From: DASWIV01 sp036397475
GTDB taxonomy: Bacteria; JAJVIF01; JAPKYR01
Length of the DNA stretch: 6,615 bases
Reading direction: 5' to 3'
Assembly (NCBI GenBank): GCA_036397475.1
Contig: DASWIV010000256.1
Coordinates: 1 to 6,615 of the forward strand
The translations under genes were made by a program, and so were the position numbers. Positions 1 to 6,250 of the stretch are shown here, piece by piece. Positions within the stretch are counted from its first letter, which is position 1. Each line of letters opens with the position of its first letter. The notes under the pieces were generated by a model, which saw only the letters and a program-made list of their open reading frames with translations, made no database searches and was not told the DNA's origin.

Positions 1-1322
1 GATGTACTGTCGAATTGCGAAAAGGAACCGACACAGTTGCTGCCGATAATGTTACCTGGCAGTCGTCCGCATCCGTGCTGGCGTCTTTCGACCTGGATGG
101 TGTCGATAGCGGACTATGGGATGTCGCGGTCGTTAATCCCGATAATTCCGAAGGCATCCTGTCTGAAGGGCTTACAATCGATGTCTGGTCAGAAGAACTG
201 GAGATAGCCAACGGAAGCTATCGGCTGCCTGCAATGGCTGAACGCCTGTCTGGACCTGTAGTGCTGGTTTTCGGGCAGAACGACCTTACTGTAAGATACA
301 TGGAATTCGATCCAACCGCACAGGCCGGAACGGGCTGGTCGTCGATAGGAATAATTGACAGTCCGACCAGTCCACCGGTGATCGGAAACAATCTGATCAC
401 CGGGGTGACTTCAGATCCCAACGAGGATTATGTCTATTACATGACCAATCCCCATCATCTGTTCCGGTACCCCGACAGCACCGGCGGCTGGGAAGAAGGC
501 TACCACAGCATTAACGATAACAGGACAGCAGTGCCATTCGCAGATAGCCAGGGACAGATCCACTGGATCAATAATTCCGCTAATGCGTTCGGACATATTA
601 TGCACATGCGAGCGCCATACTTCCCATTCTCGTTCGGGGATCTTGACATCACCTTGAATTATTTCCCCGATGGCTATAACGCACTGGTTCTTTCAGAGGG
701 AAATTTCCTTGTGGAAAATTCCGCAGGAACAATATTCTGCGCTTACATAAAAGACTACACTCTCGTGCCTGCAACATATGGGTCATATAATCCCAACGGT
801 CCAAGGTGGATCCGGGTAACGCCGATGTATAACGGAGGAATGGCGAGCTCATACTTCGATGTCGAAACCACTTCCGGAGCGACCGCGTATCTCGATTCTC
901 CCACACTTACCATCGATTCCACCGACAAACTGCATATCGCTTTCCGGAAGGTGAACACCGCCTCCGGTGACTGGGAGATCCATTATGAAAGCTCATCAAA
1001 CGGTGGATCGACCTGGGTTCCGGGTGGAATGATCTACAGTGGTTCTTCTGCACCGGTCAACGGCTATAACTACCTCTACGCCGATTCTCAGGATGAACTC
1101 CATTCCTTCCTGTCGAATGGTAATACCCTTGAGTACAGGGAATCGGAAACCGGTGCGACATGGTCGTCTCCTGAAACTGCCAATGAAACCCTGACGTCGG
1201 GCGACGATTTCCATGCGCGAACGATCGTAACTTCCGATGATATCATGCACTTCGCCTGGATTCGTGGAAGCGCATCGAGCGGCTACGGTAACATTTATTA
1301 CCGGATGCGGGACCTTCAGTAA
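1..1322 (+). CDS. Large surface/secreted protein, 3' part: TIG/IPT-like domain end plus sialidase-like beta-propeller
   Basis: The frame is open to the window edge (first full codon at 3), so the N-terminus lies outside; the TTG at 15 is not a convincing start because it sits inside a domain. Nucleotides 3 to about 185 encode the end of a TIG/IPT-like immunoglobulin fold: NVTWQSSASVLASFDL, then GLWDVAVVNPDNSEG, the pattern usual for these domains. The rest is beta-rich with sialidase/BNR-type signals. An Asp-box SSNGGSTW is at 993-1016 and a weaker copy, SETGATW, about 130 bases later. A motif of the form DS-x4-H or similar recurs about four times (FADSQGQIHW, TIDSTDKLHIAF, YADSQDELHSF, TSDDIMHFAW), marking propeller blades. 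It ends at YYRMRDLQ with no visible C-terminal sorting domain, LPXTG or membrane anchor. Catalytic sialidase residues cannot be assigned, so a binding or structural surface role is as likely as an enzyme. The family-level call is fairly sure; the function is unknown. Confidence 0.82.
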   Translation, partial: CTVELRKGTDTVAADNVTWQSSASVLASFDLDGVDSGLWDVAVVNPDNSEGILSEGLTIDVWSEELEIANGSYRLPAMAERLSGPVVLVFGQNDLTVRYMEFDPTAQAGTGWSSIGIIDSPTSPPVIGNNLITGVTSDPNEDYVYYMTNPHHLFRYPDSTGGWEEGYHSINDNRTAVPFADSQGQIHWINNSANAFGHIMHMRAPYFPFSFGDLDITLNYFPDGYNALVLSEGNFLVENSAGTIFCAYIKDYTLVPATYGSYNPNGPRWIRVTPMYNGGMASSYFDVETTSGATAYLDSPTLTIDSTDKLHIAFRKVNTASGDWEIHYESSSNGGSTWVPGGMIYSGSSAPVNGYNYLYADSQDELHSFLSNGNTLEYRESETGATWSSPETANETLTSGDDFHARTIVTSDDIMHFAWIRGSASSGYGNIYYRMRDLQ

Positions 1323-1353
1323 TCCCTTGTTACAATATTTATAAAAAAATACT

Positions 1354-1387
1354 ATCCCGGGAATTTTTCTTCCCGGGATTTTTTTTT
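1354..1387. terminator. Intrinsic terminator shared by convergent genes
   Basis: A perfect 10-bp stem, ATCCCGGGAA at 1354-1363 pairing with TTCCCGGGAT at 1370-1379, encloses a 6-nt loop and runs into nine T residues (1379-1387) on the plus strand. On the minus strand the same hairpin is followed, after a few bases, by seven U residues (plus-strand A-run 1343-1349). It lies 31 bases after the stop of the plus-strand propeller gene and about 20 bases beyond the stop of the minus-strand LVIVD gene, so it probably ends transcription from both sides. The plus direction is stronger because its T-tract directly abuts the stem. Confidence 0.9.
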
Positions 1388-1399
1388 GTTATTCAACAT

Positions 1400-3271
1400 T
1401 TACCTAATATTTACAATATGAAAGGTATCATCAGTACCTGTCACATACGCGTAGTTTCCGTGAATAATTATAGATGCGACCCTGAAATCAAAGTGCAGCG
1501 TATCTGAGAGCTGCATATCCGATACCGGATCCAGGCTGTAAACCTGCACATCCTGCAAGGTATCTGCCAGGTACAGCATTCCTCCATCGATGAAAAGGTC
1601 CCGAAGCCTGGTTCTCATGCTGATCTCTTTAATTAGTTCCAGGTGGCCTTTGGCATTCGTGTTTAATACCGACAGCATCGCATCTGATCCGGTAGCAATA
1701 ATGTAACCATCAAAATATTCCACCGTTGTCGGACGGTCGTTCAATCCAATTGTTTCAATTACATGAGCGCCATCAACAGGCTCTATATCGACCACCGTTA
1801 CACCATTATCCTTATTCGCGACATAAGCGTATCCATCAGCGATTACCAGGTCGGAACAATCCCCGGGTATTGTGATCCAGTTCATTTCCATGGGTTGCCT
1901 CGGATCAGATACATCCAGTGCATACAACCCGAAATTGGGAACGTTGTTATTTACCATGTACAGATTGTTTTCATCAAGGTAAAGAGCAGATGGCATATCG
2001 TCCATGTCGTACGTTTTGATGATCGTCGGATCTGACGGGGAACTGATATCGACAATTTTAATGCCCGGATACGCAGCGACATACATATAATTTCCGCCTA
2101 TCATGGCGTCCCTCGGTGCTTGCATCTCAATTGTAGAAGACAAAATCGGTTGAGCCGGATTTCTGTTATTAACAACCACCACTCCATTGGAATTGTCCAG
2201 AATGTAAAAATAATCTCCTTTAAAAATTGCCTTGCCCGGATTTCCCTGTGCGCTGTAACTTCCCGTTACTTCCGGTGAAGCTGCATTGGAGATGTCAATA
2301 AGTTTGATCCAGCCATCATTTACACAATATAAGGTATTCCCTGCAGCCAGAAGGGATTCAGGATATACCCCTTGAATTTTGGAAACCCGAACGAATTCAT
2401 TCCTGTCAGTCATGTCACCGATTGATAATCCCGCCATCGGTTCTGAATAGAACGCGTACTGCTCCTGAATATCATATAGCTGAATCCATCCCTGACCTGT
2501 CTCAGATAAAACCCCCACCGGCGCAGGACTGTTAACCCCCAGTTTATACGTTCCATTTAAAAAGACATTGAAATATGCGTACCCGTCATGAACGAGCAGC
2601 GAAAATGGCTCAGACTCTGCTCCTTGTGGAAGGTCGAAGACCCTCTCTACGCTGGAAGGATCACCCTCAATATTTACCTTCCTGATTCTGCCGGAGAATG
2701 CTTCCACGTAGTACAGGTATCCTGCGTCGATTTCTATCGAGCCTACAAAATTATCGTCCGTATTTATCTCAGATATCTGTTCGGGATTTCCGGGATCAGA
2801 TATTTCGAATCCGTACACTACTCCAGGATGCTCGAACGTTGTGTCTGGCCCAACCGGATCCATGGTTTCACCATCGGGAAGTGTGATCGTAAATTCGCCT
2901 GACGCTGACATTTTTATATCAGCTATCTTTTCGCCATACTTATCTGTGACTTCCATTTGACCGGTGCCCGTCTGTTCGATCTGCAGATAAGGTTGATTAT
3001 CCTTATATGTGGTCATGCTTCCGCCGCCAAACATACTGAAACCGAACGCGTAATCCCCATCTGACAACAATTCGCGCAGATCTGAATATATATCGTCGGT
3101 TGGGATCCAGACTTCTCCCGGGAATCGCTCCTCCGCGGATCCGCCACAGATAAAAACCTTGTTGCGATAGGTTTCCACCGAATGGATGTCCATTCCTCCC
3201 CTTACAAACTGGGCTGCTTTAACAGGGCTTAGTGGATTTGTTATATCTACAATCTGGAGTCTGCCTGCCAT
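1400..3271 (-). CDS. LVIVD-repeat beta-propeller protein, apparently 5'-truncated
   Basis: The frame from the ATG at 3271 gives 623 residues made mostly of LVIVD-type repeats (strand, then VDI-x-NP or DP): LQIVDITNP (5-13), VYGFEISDPGNP (152-163), IKLIDISNAASP (322-333), VVVVNNRNPAQP (364-375), IKIVDISSPSDP (404-415), LYALDVSDPRQP (449-460), VTVVDIEP (491-498), plus weaker copies near 196, 242, 281, 533, 575 and 617. Each is preceded by a GNYAYV-like strand. Residues about 45-145 form a non-repeat, beta-rich insert. LVIVD proteins are normally exported, but no signal peptide is present. The repeat continues upstream of the ATG (NYAYLAC just before MAGRLQIVDI) until an in-frame TGA at 3305-3307, and no Shine-Dalgarno precedes the ATG. 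The annotated start is therefore probably not the native one and the N-terminus is missing. The 3' end runs to the shared terminator. The body shows no frameshift, so it may be recently truncated or still translated at a low level. Function: structural or binding propeller, not an identifiable enzyme. Confidence 0.72.
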   Translation of the reverse strand: MAGRLQIVDITNPLSPVKAAQFVRGGMDIHSVETYRNKVFICGGSAEERFPGEVWIPTDDIYSDLRELLSDGDYAFGFSMFGGGSMTTYKDNQPYLQIEQTGTGQMEVTDKYGEKIADIKMSASGEFTITLPDGETMDPVGPDTTFEHPGVVYGFEISDPGNPEQISEINTDDNFVGSIEIDAGYLYYVEAFSGRIRKVNIEGDPSSVERVFDLPQGAESEPFSLLVHDGYAYFNVFLNGTYKLGVNSPAPVGVLSETGQGWIQLYDIQEQYAFYSEPMAGLSIGDMTDRNEFVRVSKIQGVYPESLLAAGNTLYCVNDGWIKLIDISNAASPEVTGSYSAQGNPGKAIFKGDYFYILDNSNGVVVVNNRNPAQPILSSTIEMQAPRDAMIGGNYMYVAAYPGIKIVDISSPSDPTIIKTYDMDDMPSALYLDENNLYMVNNNVPNFGLYALDVSDPRQPMEMNWITIPGDCSDLVIADGYAYVANKDNGVTVVDIEPVDGAHVIETIGLNDRPTTVEYFDGYIIATGSDAMLSVLNTNAKGHLELIKEISMRTRLRDLFIDGGMLYLADTLQDVQVYSLDPVSDMQLSDTLHFDFRVASIIIHGNYAYVTGTDDTFHIVNIR

Positions 3272-3286
3272 ACAGGCAAGATATGC

Positions 3287-3307
3287 ATAATTGGTCCATC
3301 CCTTTCA
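3287..3307. other. Breakpoint between two head-to-head propeller gene fragments
   Basis: On the minus strand, LVIVD coding similarity (TNYAYLAC leading into LQIVDI) reaches to about 3295 and is cut by a stop at 3305-3307. On the plus strand, SBBP-like coding similarity (LSIDNSGSPIVAGGF) begins about 3302. The two coding sequences thus meet with at most a few bases between them, both lacking N-termini, promoters and ribosome sites. This is what a deletion, an inversion end or an assembly join would leave. No insertion sequence, target duplication or long repeat is visible here; only an 11-nt dyad AATTGACAATT at 3307-3317 lies alongside. Confidence 0.6.
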
Positions 3308-3660
3308 ATTGACAATTCAGGAAGTCCGATTGTGGCAGGCGGGTTCCTGGGAACCTCTCAGTTCGATCCCGGTAATCCGCAATCCGAACTCACTTCCATT
3401 GGAGGGGAGCTTGATGCTTTCACAGTAAAATACCTGAGCGATGGCACATTCGCGTGGGCAATACGTGTAGGTGAAGATGACGACAAGTGGGGTGATAATC
3501 TCCTTGGGGGTTGCCTGCGATACTCACAATAACGTTTTTCTTGGAGGTGGAATCAGCGGGGTTGGAGATATCGATCCGGGTCCCGGCTACAATATGGTTA
3601 CTGCCAGGGGAATTCGCGACCTCTTTTTCATGAAAGATAATTCAGATGGTGAGCTGATTC
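3303..3660 (+). pseudogene. SBBP-like beta-propeller gene remnant, truncated at both ends and frameshifted
   Basis: Two tandem propeller repeats can be aligned by eye. Repeat one: SIDNSGSPIVAGGF, then QFDPGNP, then DAFTVKYLSDGTFAWA. Repeat two: ACDTHNNVFLGGG, then DIDPGPG, then DLFFMKDNSDGELI. The FDPG/DIDPGPG signature with a K-x-x-SDG strand is typical of SBBP-type (beta-propeller repeat) secreted proteins. The repeats lie in two different frames: the first frame runs to a stop at 3530-3532, and similarity resumes in the other frame at LGVACD. Removing one G from the five-G run at 3506-3510 restores a continuous reading. No native start, signal peptide or ribosome site is seen, and similarity stops about 3659, ten bases before the stop codon of the opposing ligase gene. 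It accounts for the whole 397-base gap between the minus-strand genes. It is probably a dead fragment of a much larger protein; a sequencing error could explain the frameshift but not both truncations. Confidence 0.72.
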
Positions 3661-3668
3661 TTGAGGAA

Positions 3669-5249
3669 TTACCTGAGCCTGTCGAGGTATTTTTTTAAAG
3701 CCGGGTAATCTACCTTCGCGTTATGCCTTTTATCCATCGGGATTTTCTCAACTACCCTGAATCCATCAAGCTTTGCCCACTCAAGATCATGCCTAATTTT
3801 TTCGACGTCCAGCGATTTTCCTTTTTCTTCAGGCTCCACAACCAGGATGCGATTTGTATTGTGCTCGATTAATGCGGTTCGCCGGACATTTTCTACATTG
3901 ATCGCCGCGACTTCCACGGCGAATGGATAAATTTCATTTTCCCTTTCGCCAATTTTCGCTGAGCTACGCCCCAGTAGCCATAATCTTCCAGACTCGTCGA
4001 AATATCCCGAATCCCCGGTACGATGCCATCGCTCATTTCCGACATCAAATTTTGTTTCCTCATCCCCCACCCCGTCGAGATACCCCTTCAGAACATGCTC
4101 CCCATGAACAACAATCTCCCCATAATTTCCAATTCCCTGGCATTCCGATGCGAATTCCGTTTCAGTAAACGGACCCGCCTTTTTCCCCCACCTGTCCTTT
4201 AAGATCCTGACATCGATTTCCTCTACCGGTACACCCGCGAGTAATCCCGATCCCGACATCATCTTCGTCCTGTCAGTTTCAGAAATCTCGCCCAGCTCAA
4301 TTTCAGAAATTGGCTCTGCCTCGGTCGATCCGTAAACCGCTACAATCTCAGCATTTGGTGCAGACTTCTTCATCAGGTCCATAAGCGACATAAACACAGG
4401 CGCACCGCCAGTATAAATTCTCCTGAAAGACTCCATCGGACGATTTTCCTTAACCGACTCAGAACACAGCCGCTCGAAAAATGCAGGCGACGCTACCGAT
4501 GTATGCGGCTTCAATCTATCAATTTGATCAAGCACCGGACCGGCGTCGATGAATCCCGGACGTCTCAAATCGCAGTCGGGAATTATGCTCGTAACTCCGC
4601 TCCCGAGATTCGCAAGCAAAAATACAGGAAGTGTCGTTAAATCAGTCAGCTCGATATTTAATCCAAGTGTACGCTCCAGGACCTTATGCTGGGATACAAG
4701 AAATTTGTGTGTCCTCAGCGCGGCTTTCGGACGTCCGGTACTCCCGCTTGTAAATGTGATTAACGCGGGATAATCGGGAGGAGAATCATGGCTATTTTTG
4801 TGTACATCAGCCGATTCCCATTTTGATAAATTTACTCTGAATGGGAAATATCCGCCCAGCGATAATTTAACCGGTATTCTGCGGAGTCCGGAATTGAAGA
4901 TCGTCAGCAGATGAGCTTTCGGGATCGCGATCAGGGCTTTCGGAGGACGGATTTCGCAGCACTGCTCAATATGCTTCTTCCCGGCCGACGGATCCAGGAA
5001 CATACATATTGCTCCAACCCGCAAAACCGCCAGCAGCGCGACATATAAATCGATTGTCATGGTGCTGAAAAACAGGACAGTATCCCCAGCCTTAATCTCA
5101 GAATCTAGTAAAATCGTAGAAGCTCTTTTTACAGCCTCATTAAGCTGTGAATAAGTAATTTCTTTATCGACATTTCCATTTGTCTCGATAATCGCGACAT
5201 TTTCAGGAAGTGTTTTCGCCTGCTTTTCCAGTAATTCCAGGATGTTCAT
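3669..5249 (-). CDS. AMP-dependent acyl ligase, ANL superfamily, OleC-like
   Basis: The 526-residue product carries the whole ANL motif set: ATP/phosphate loop TFTSGSTGRPKA (165-176), YGSTEAEPI (306-314), WHRTGDSGYFDESGRLW (408-424) with the ribose-binding Asp of TGD, hinge region GRSSAKIGERENEI (427-440), and a C-terminal RHNAKVDYPAL (508-518) with the likely catalytic Lys512. The DLTTLPVFLLANLGSG stretch leading to IIPDCDLRRPG (203-231), the ASPAFFERL segment and the RHNAK tail resemble the OleC group, which turns beta-hydroxy fatty acids into beta-lactones in olefin synthesis, and related fatty-acid ligases that make acyl-AMP or acyl-CoA. The enzyme is expected to be cytosolic. The ATG overlaps the stop of the upstream acyltransferase by 4 bp (ATGA) and has a GGGAG ribosome site 8 bases upstream. 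Length is close to OleC (about 550). Adenylation chemistry is secure; substrate and lactone-forming ability are inference, since no oleA, oleB or oleD is in the window. Confidence 0.9.
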   Translation of the reverse strand: MNILELLEKQAKTLPENVAIIETNGNVDKEITYSQLNEAVKRASTILLDSEIKAGDTVLFFSTMTIDLYVALLAVLRVGAICMFLDPSAGKKHIEQCCEIRPPKALIAIPKAHLLTIFNSGLRRIPVKLSLGGYFPFRVNLSKWESADVHKNSHDSPPDYPALITFTSGSTGRPKAALRTHKFLVSQHKVLERTLGLNIELTDLTTLPVFLLANLGSGVTSIIPDCDLRRPGFIDAGPVLDQIDRLKPHTSVASPAFFERLCSESVKENRPMESFRRIYTGGAPVFMSLMDLMKKSAPNAEIVAVYGSTEAEPISEIELGEISETDRTKMMSGSGLLAGVPVEEIDVRILKDRWGKKAGPFTETEFASECQGIGNYGEIVVHGEHVLKGYLDGVGDEETKFDVGNERWHRTGDSGYFDESGRLWLLGRSSAKIGERENEIYPFAVEVAAINVENVRRTALIEHNTNRILVVEPEEKGKSLDVEKIRHDLEWAKLDGFRVVEKIPMDKRHNAKVDYPALKKYLDRLR

Positions 5250-6250
5250 AAATCGAGCTCCCGGAAAAATAATGTGTATCGCCTGAATGGTTTCGCGTAA
5301 TTGTCGCTGATTTTCCGTGAATGATTGCTTTCATACATCAACGCGTGGATCACCTTCGCATACCCGAGGTCCAATGCTGCCTGATGAGACTTCGCGATCA
5401 GCACTCCTCCAAGCCCTCCGCTTCTATGTTCCGGAACTACAGCCATACTCTTCGCTATAACCGTATCGATTTTTTCGCCGCGCTGAGCCTGCGCGAGATC
5501 AGGAACACTGAAAATGAAACCTACCGGAACATTTTCCTTTTCCGCAAAGTGAACAAGATGTGGATGGACATATTCCCTGATCGGAGTGTACTGCTCGACA
5601 AAATCCGGCTCACTTATCGGCGTGTACAGAAAATTATTCCCGAATGATCCTATCGAAATTTCATAAATTGATTTCAGCTCATCATCGAATTCATCAAGCC
5701 TTATATTCCTGAATGTAATTCCCGAACCGGCAAGTTTCTTTTCATTCGATTCAACCTTCGGATCAATTTCAGCCAGATTCCCCACCTTCGATGAAAAATA
5801 CTGCGCAAGTGGAATAAATCCGGCAGTTTTAAAATATCCAGGATATTTATCGGGATTATCAGGCTCAAGAAAAAATGACGGCTCCTGTCCCCTTTGTGTT
5901 ATGTAGCGATACCTGTTCCACGTGTTCCCATCCATTGGTCCGACTGCAACTTTCACTCCCGCATTTTTCAACTCATCTATTCCATGTGACAAAATCTCCG
6001 ATGCCGATTCTTCACTGTCCGCCGCGAAATACCCGATAGCGCCGACCTTTTCCCCATTCAGTTCAGGCGTATTTCCCCACCAGAGCGAACATCTGCCCTT
6101 GATATTATTTGATTCATCGACGGTCAGCCACGTGGCATCCGGACGCTGTCTGTCCATCATCGACTCATTCAATTCAGGAGTTCCTTCGATATCCTTGTAA
6201 TTTACGAGTTCATCCGATGATTTAATCTGTATCTTCAATTCGTTAATCAC
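5246..6250 (-). CDS. Two-domain GNAT-like N-acyltransferase
   Basis: The 334-residue product has two GNAT-like halves. The C-terminal half carries the acetyl/acyl-CoA pyrophosphate loop, VVPEHRSGGLGGVL (271-284, matching the R/Q-x-x-G-x-G/A pattern), followed by HALMYESNHSRKIS (302-315) and RRYTLFFREL (323-332), typical closing strands. The N-terminal half (about 40-155) has a GNAT-like strand and helix order (VGAIGYFAADSEES, then ELKNAGVKVAVGP) but no clear CoA loop. It carries GPMDGNTWNRYR (104-115) and FFLEPDNP (126-133), which I recognise from memory as conserved in an uncharacterised group of double-GNAT proteins distantly like YghO. No signal peptide or membrane segment; it should be cytosolic. 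It probably transfers an acyl group from CoA, or from the product of the adjacent ligase, to an amine. The listed start is GTG, overlapping the upstream gene by 8 bp; a TTG at 6238 (codon 5) is better placed relative to a ribosome site. The 3' end overlaps the ligase start by 4 bp. Confidence 0.83.
   Translation of the reverse strand: MINELKIQIKSSDELVNYKDIEGTPELNESMMDRQRPDATWLTVDESNNIKGRCSLWWGNTPELNGEKVGAIGYFAADSEESASEILSHGIDELKNAGVKVAVGPMDGNTWNRYRYITQRGQEPSFFLEPDNPDKYPGYFKTAGFIPLAQYFSSKVGNLAEIDPKVESNEKKLAGSGITFRNIRLDEFDDELKSIYEISIGSFGNNFLYTPISEPDFVEQYTPIREYVHPHLVHFAEKENVPVGFIFSVPDLAQAQRGEKIDTVIAKSMAVVPEHRSGGLGGVLIAKSHQAALDLGYAKVIHALMYESNHSRKISDNYAKPFRRYTLFFRELDL
5258..5262 (-). promoter_or_regulatory. 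Shine-Dalgarno for the ligase gene
   Basis: GGGAG on the minus strand, 8 bases before the ATG at 5249 and inside the last codons of the acyltransferase gene. With the ATGA overlap it supports this start and translational coupling of the two genes. Confidence 0.75.

Noticed and set aside
218..1250. Several antisense open frames of 64-85 codons inside the first propeller gene
   Set aside because: They lack recognisable domains or ribosome sites and oppose a frame with clear protein motifs; they are shadows of it.
3305..3307. TGA upstream of the LVIVD frame as a recoded codon that would extend the protein
   Set aside because: A second in-frame TGA follows directly upstream (3317-3319), the sequence beyond has no LVIVD similarity, and TGA is used as a normal stop for the acyltransferase gene.
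3287..3315. Minus-strand promoter-like pair TTGTCA, 17-bp spacer, AATTAT
   Set aside because: The -10 matches the consensus at only four of six positions, the elements overlap coding similarity of both fragments, and the transcript would start only a few bases before the doubtful ATG at 3271. Probably chance, though it could have arisen with the junction.
3307..3317. 11-nt perfect dyad AATTGACAATT at the junction
   Set aside because: Too short and AT-rich to call an operator or recombination site; no second copy was seen in the window.
3669..5249. Stand-alone NRPS adenylation domain
   Set aside because: No carrier-protein or condensation domain follows, and the RHNAK tail and PVFLLANLG region fit fatty-acid/OleC-type ligases better.
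5321..6200. Plus-strand open frames of 92 and 108 codons opposite the acyltransferase gene
   Set aside because: No domain similarity, and the minus-strand frame carries GNAT motifs across the same bases.
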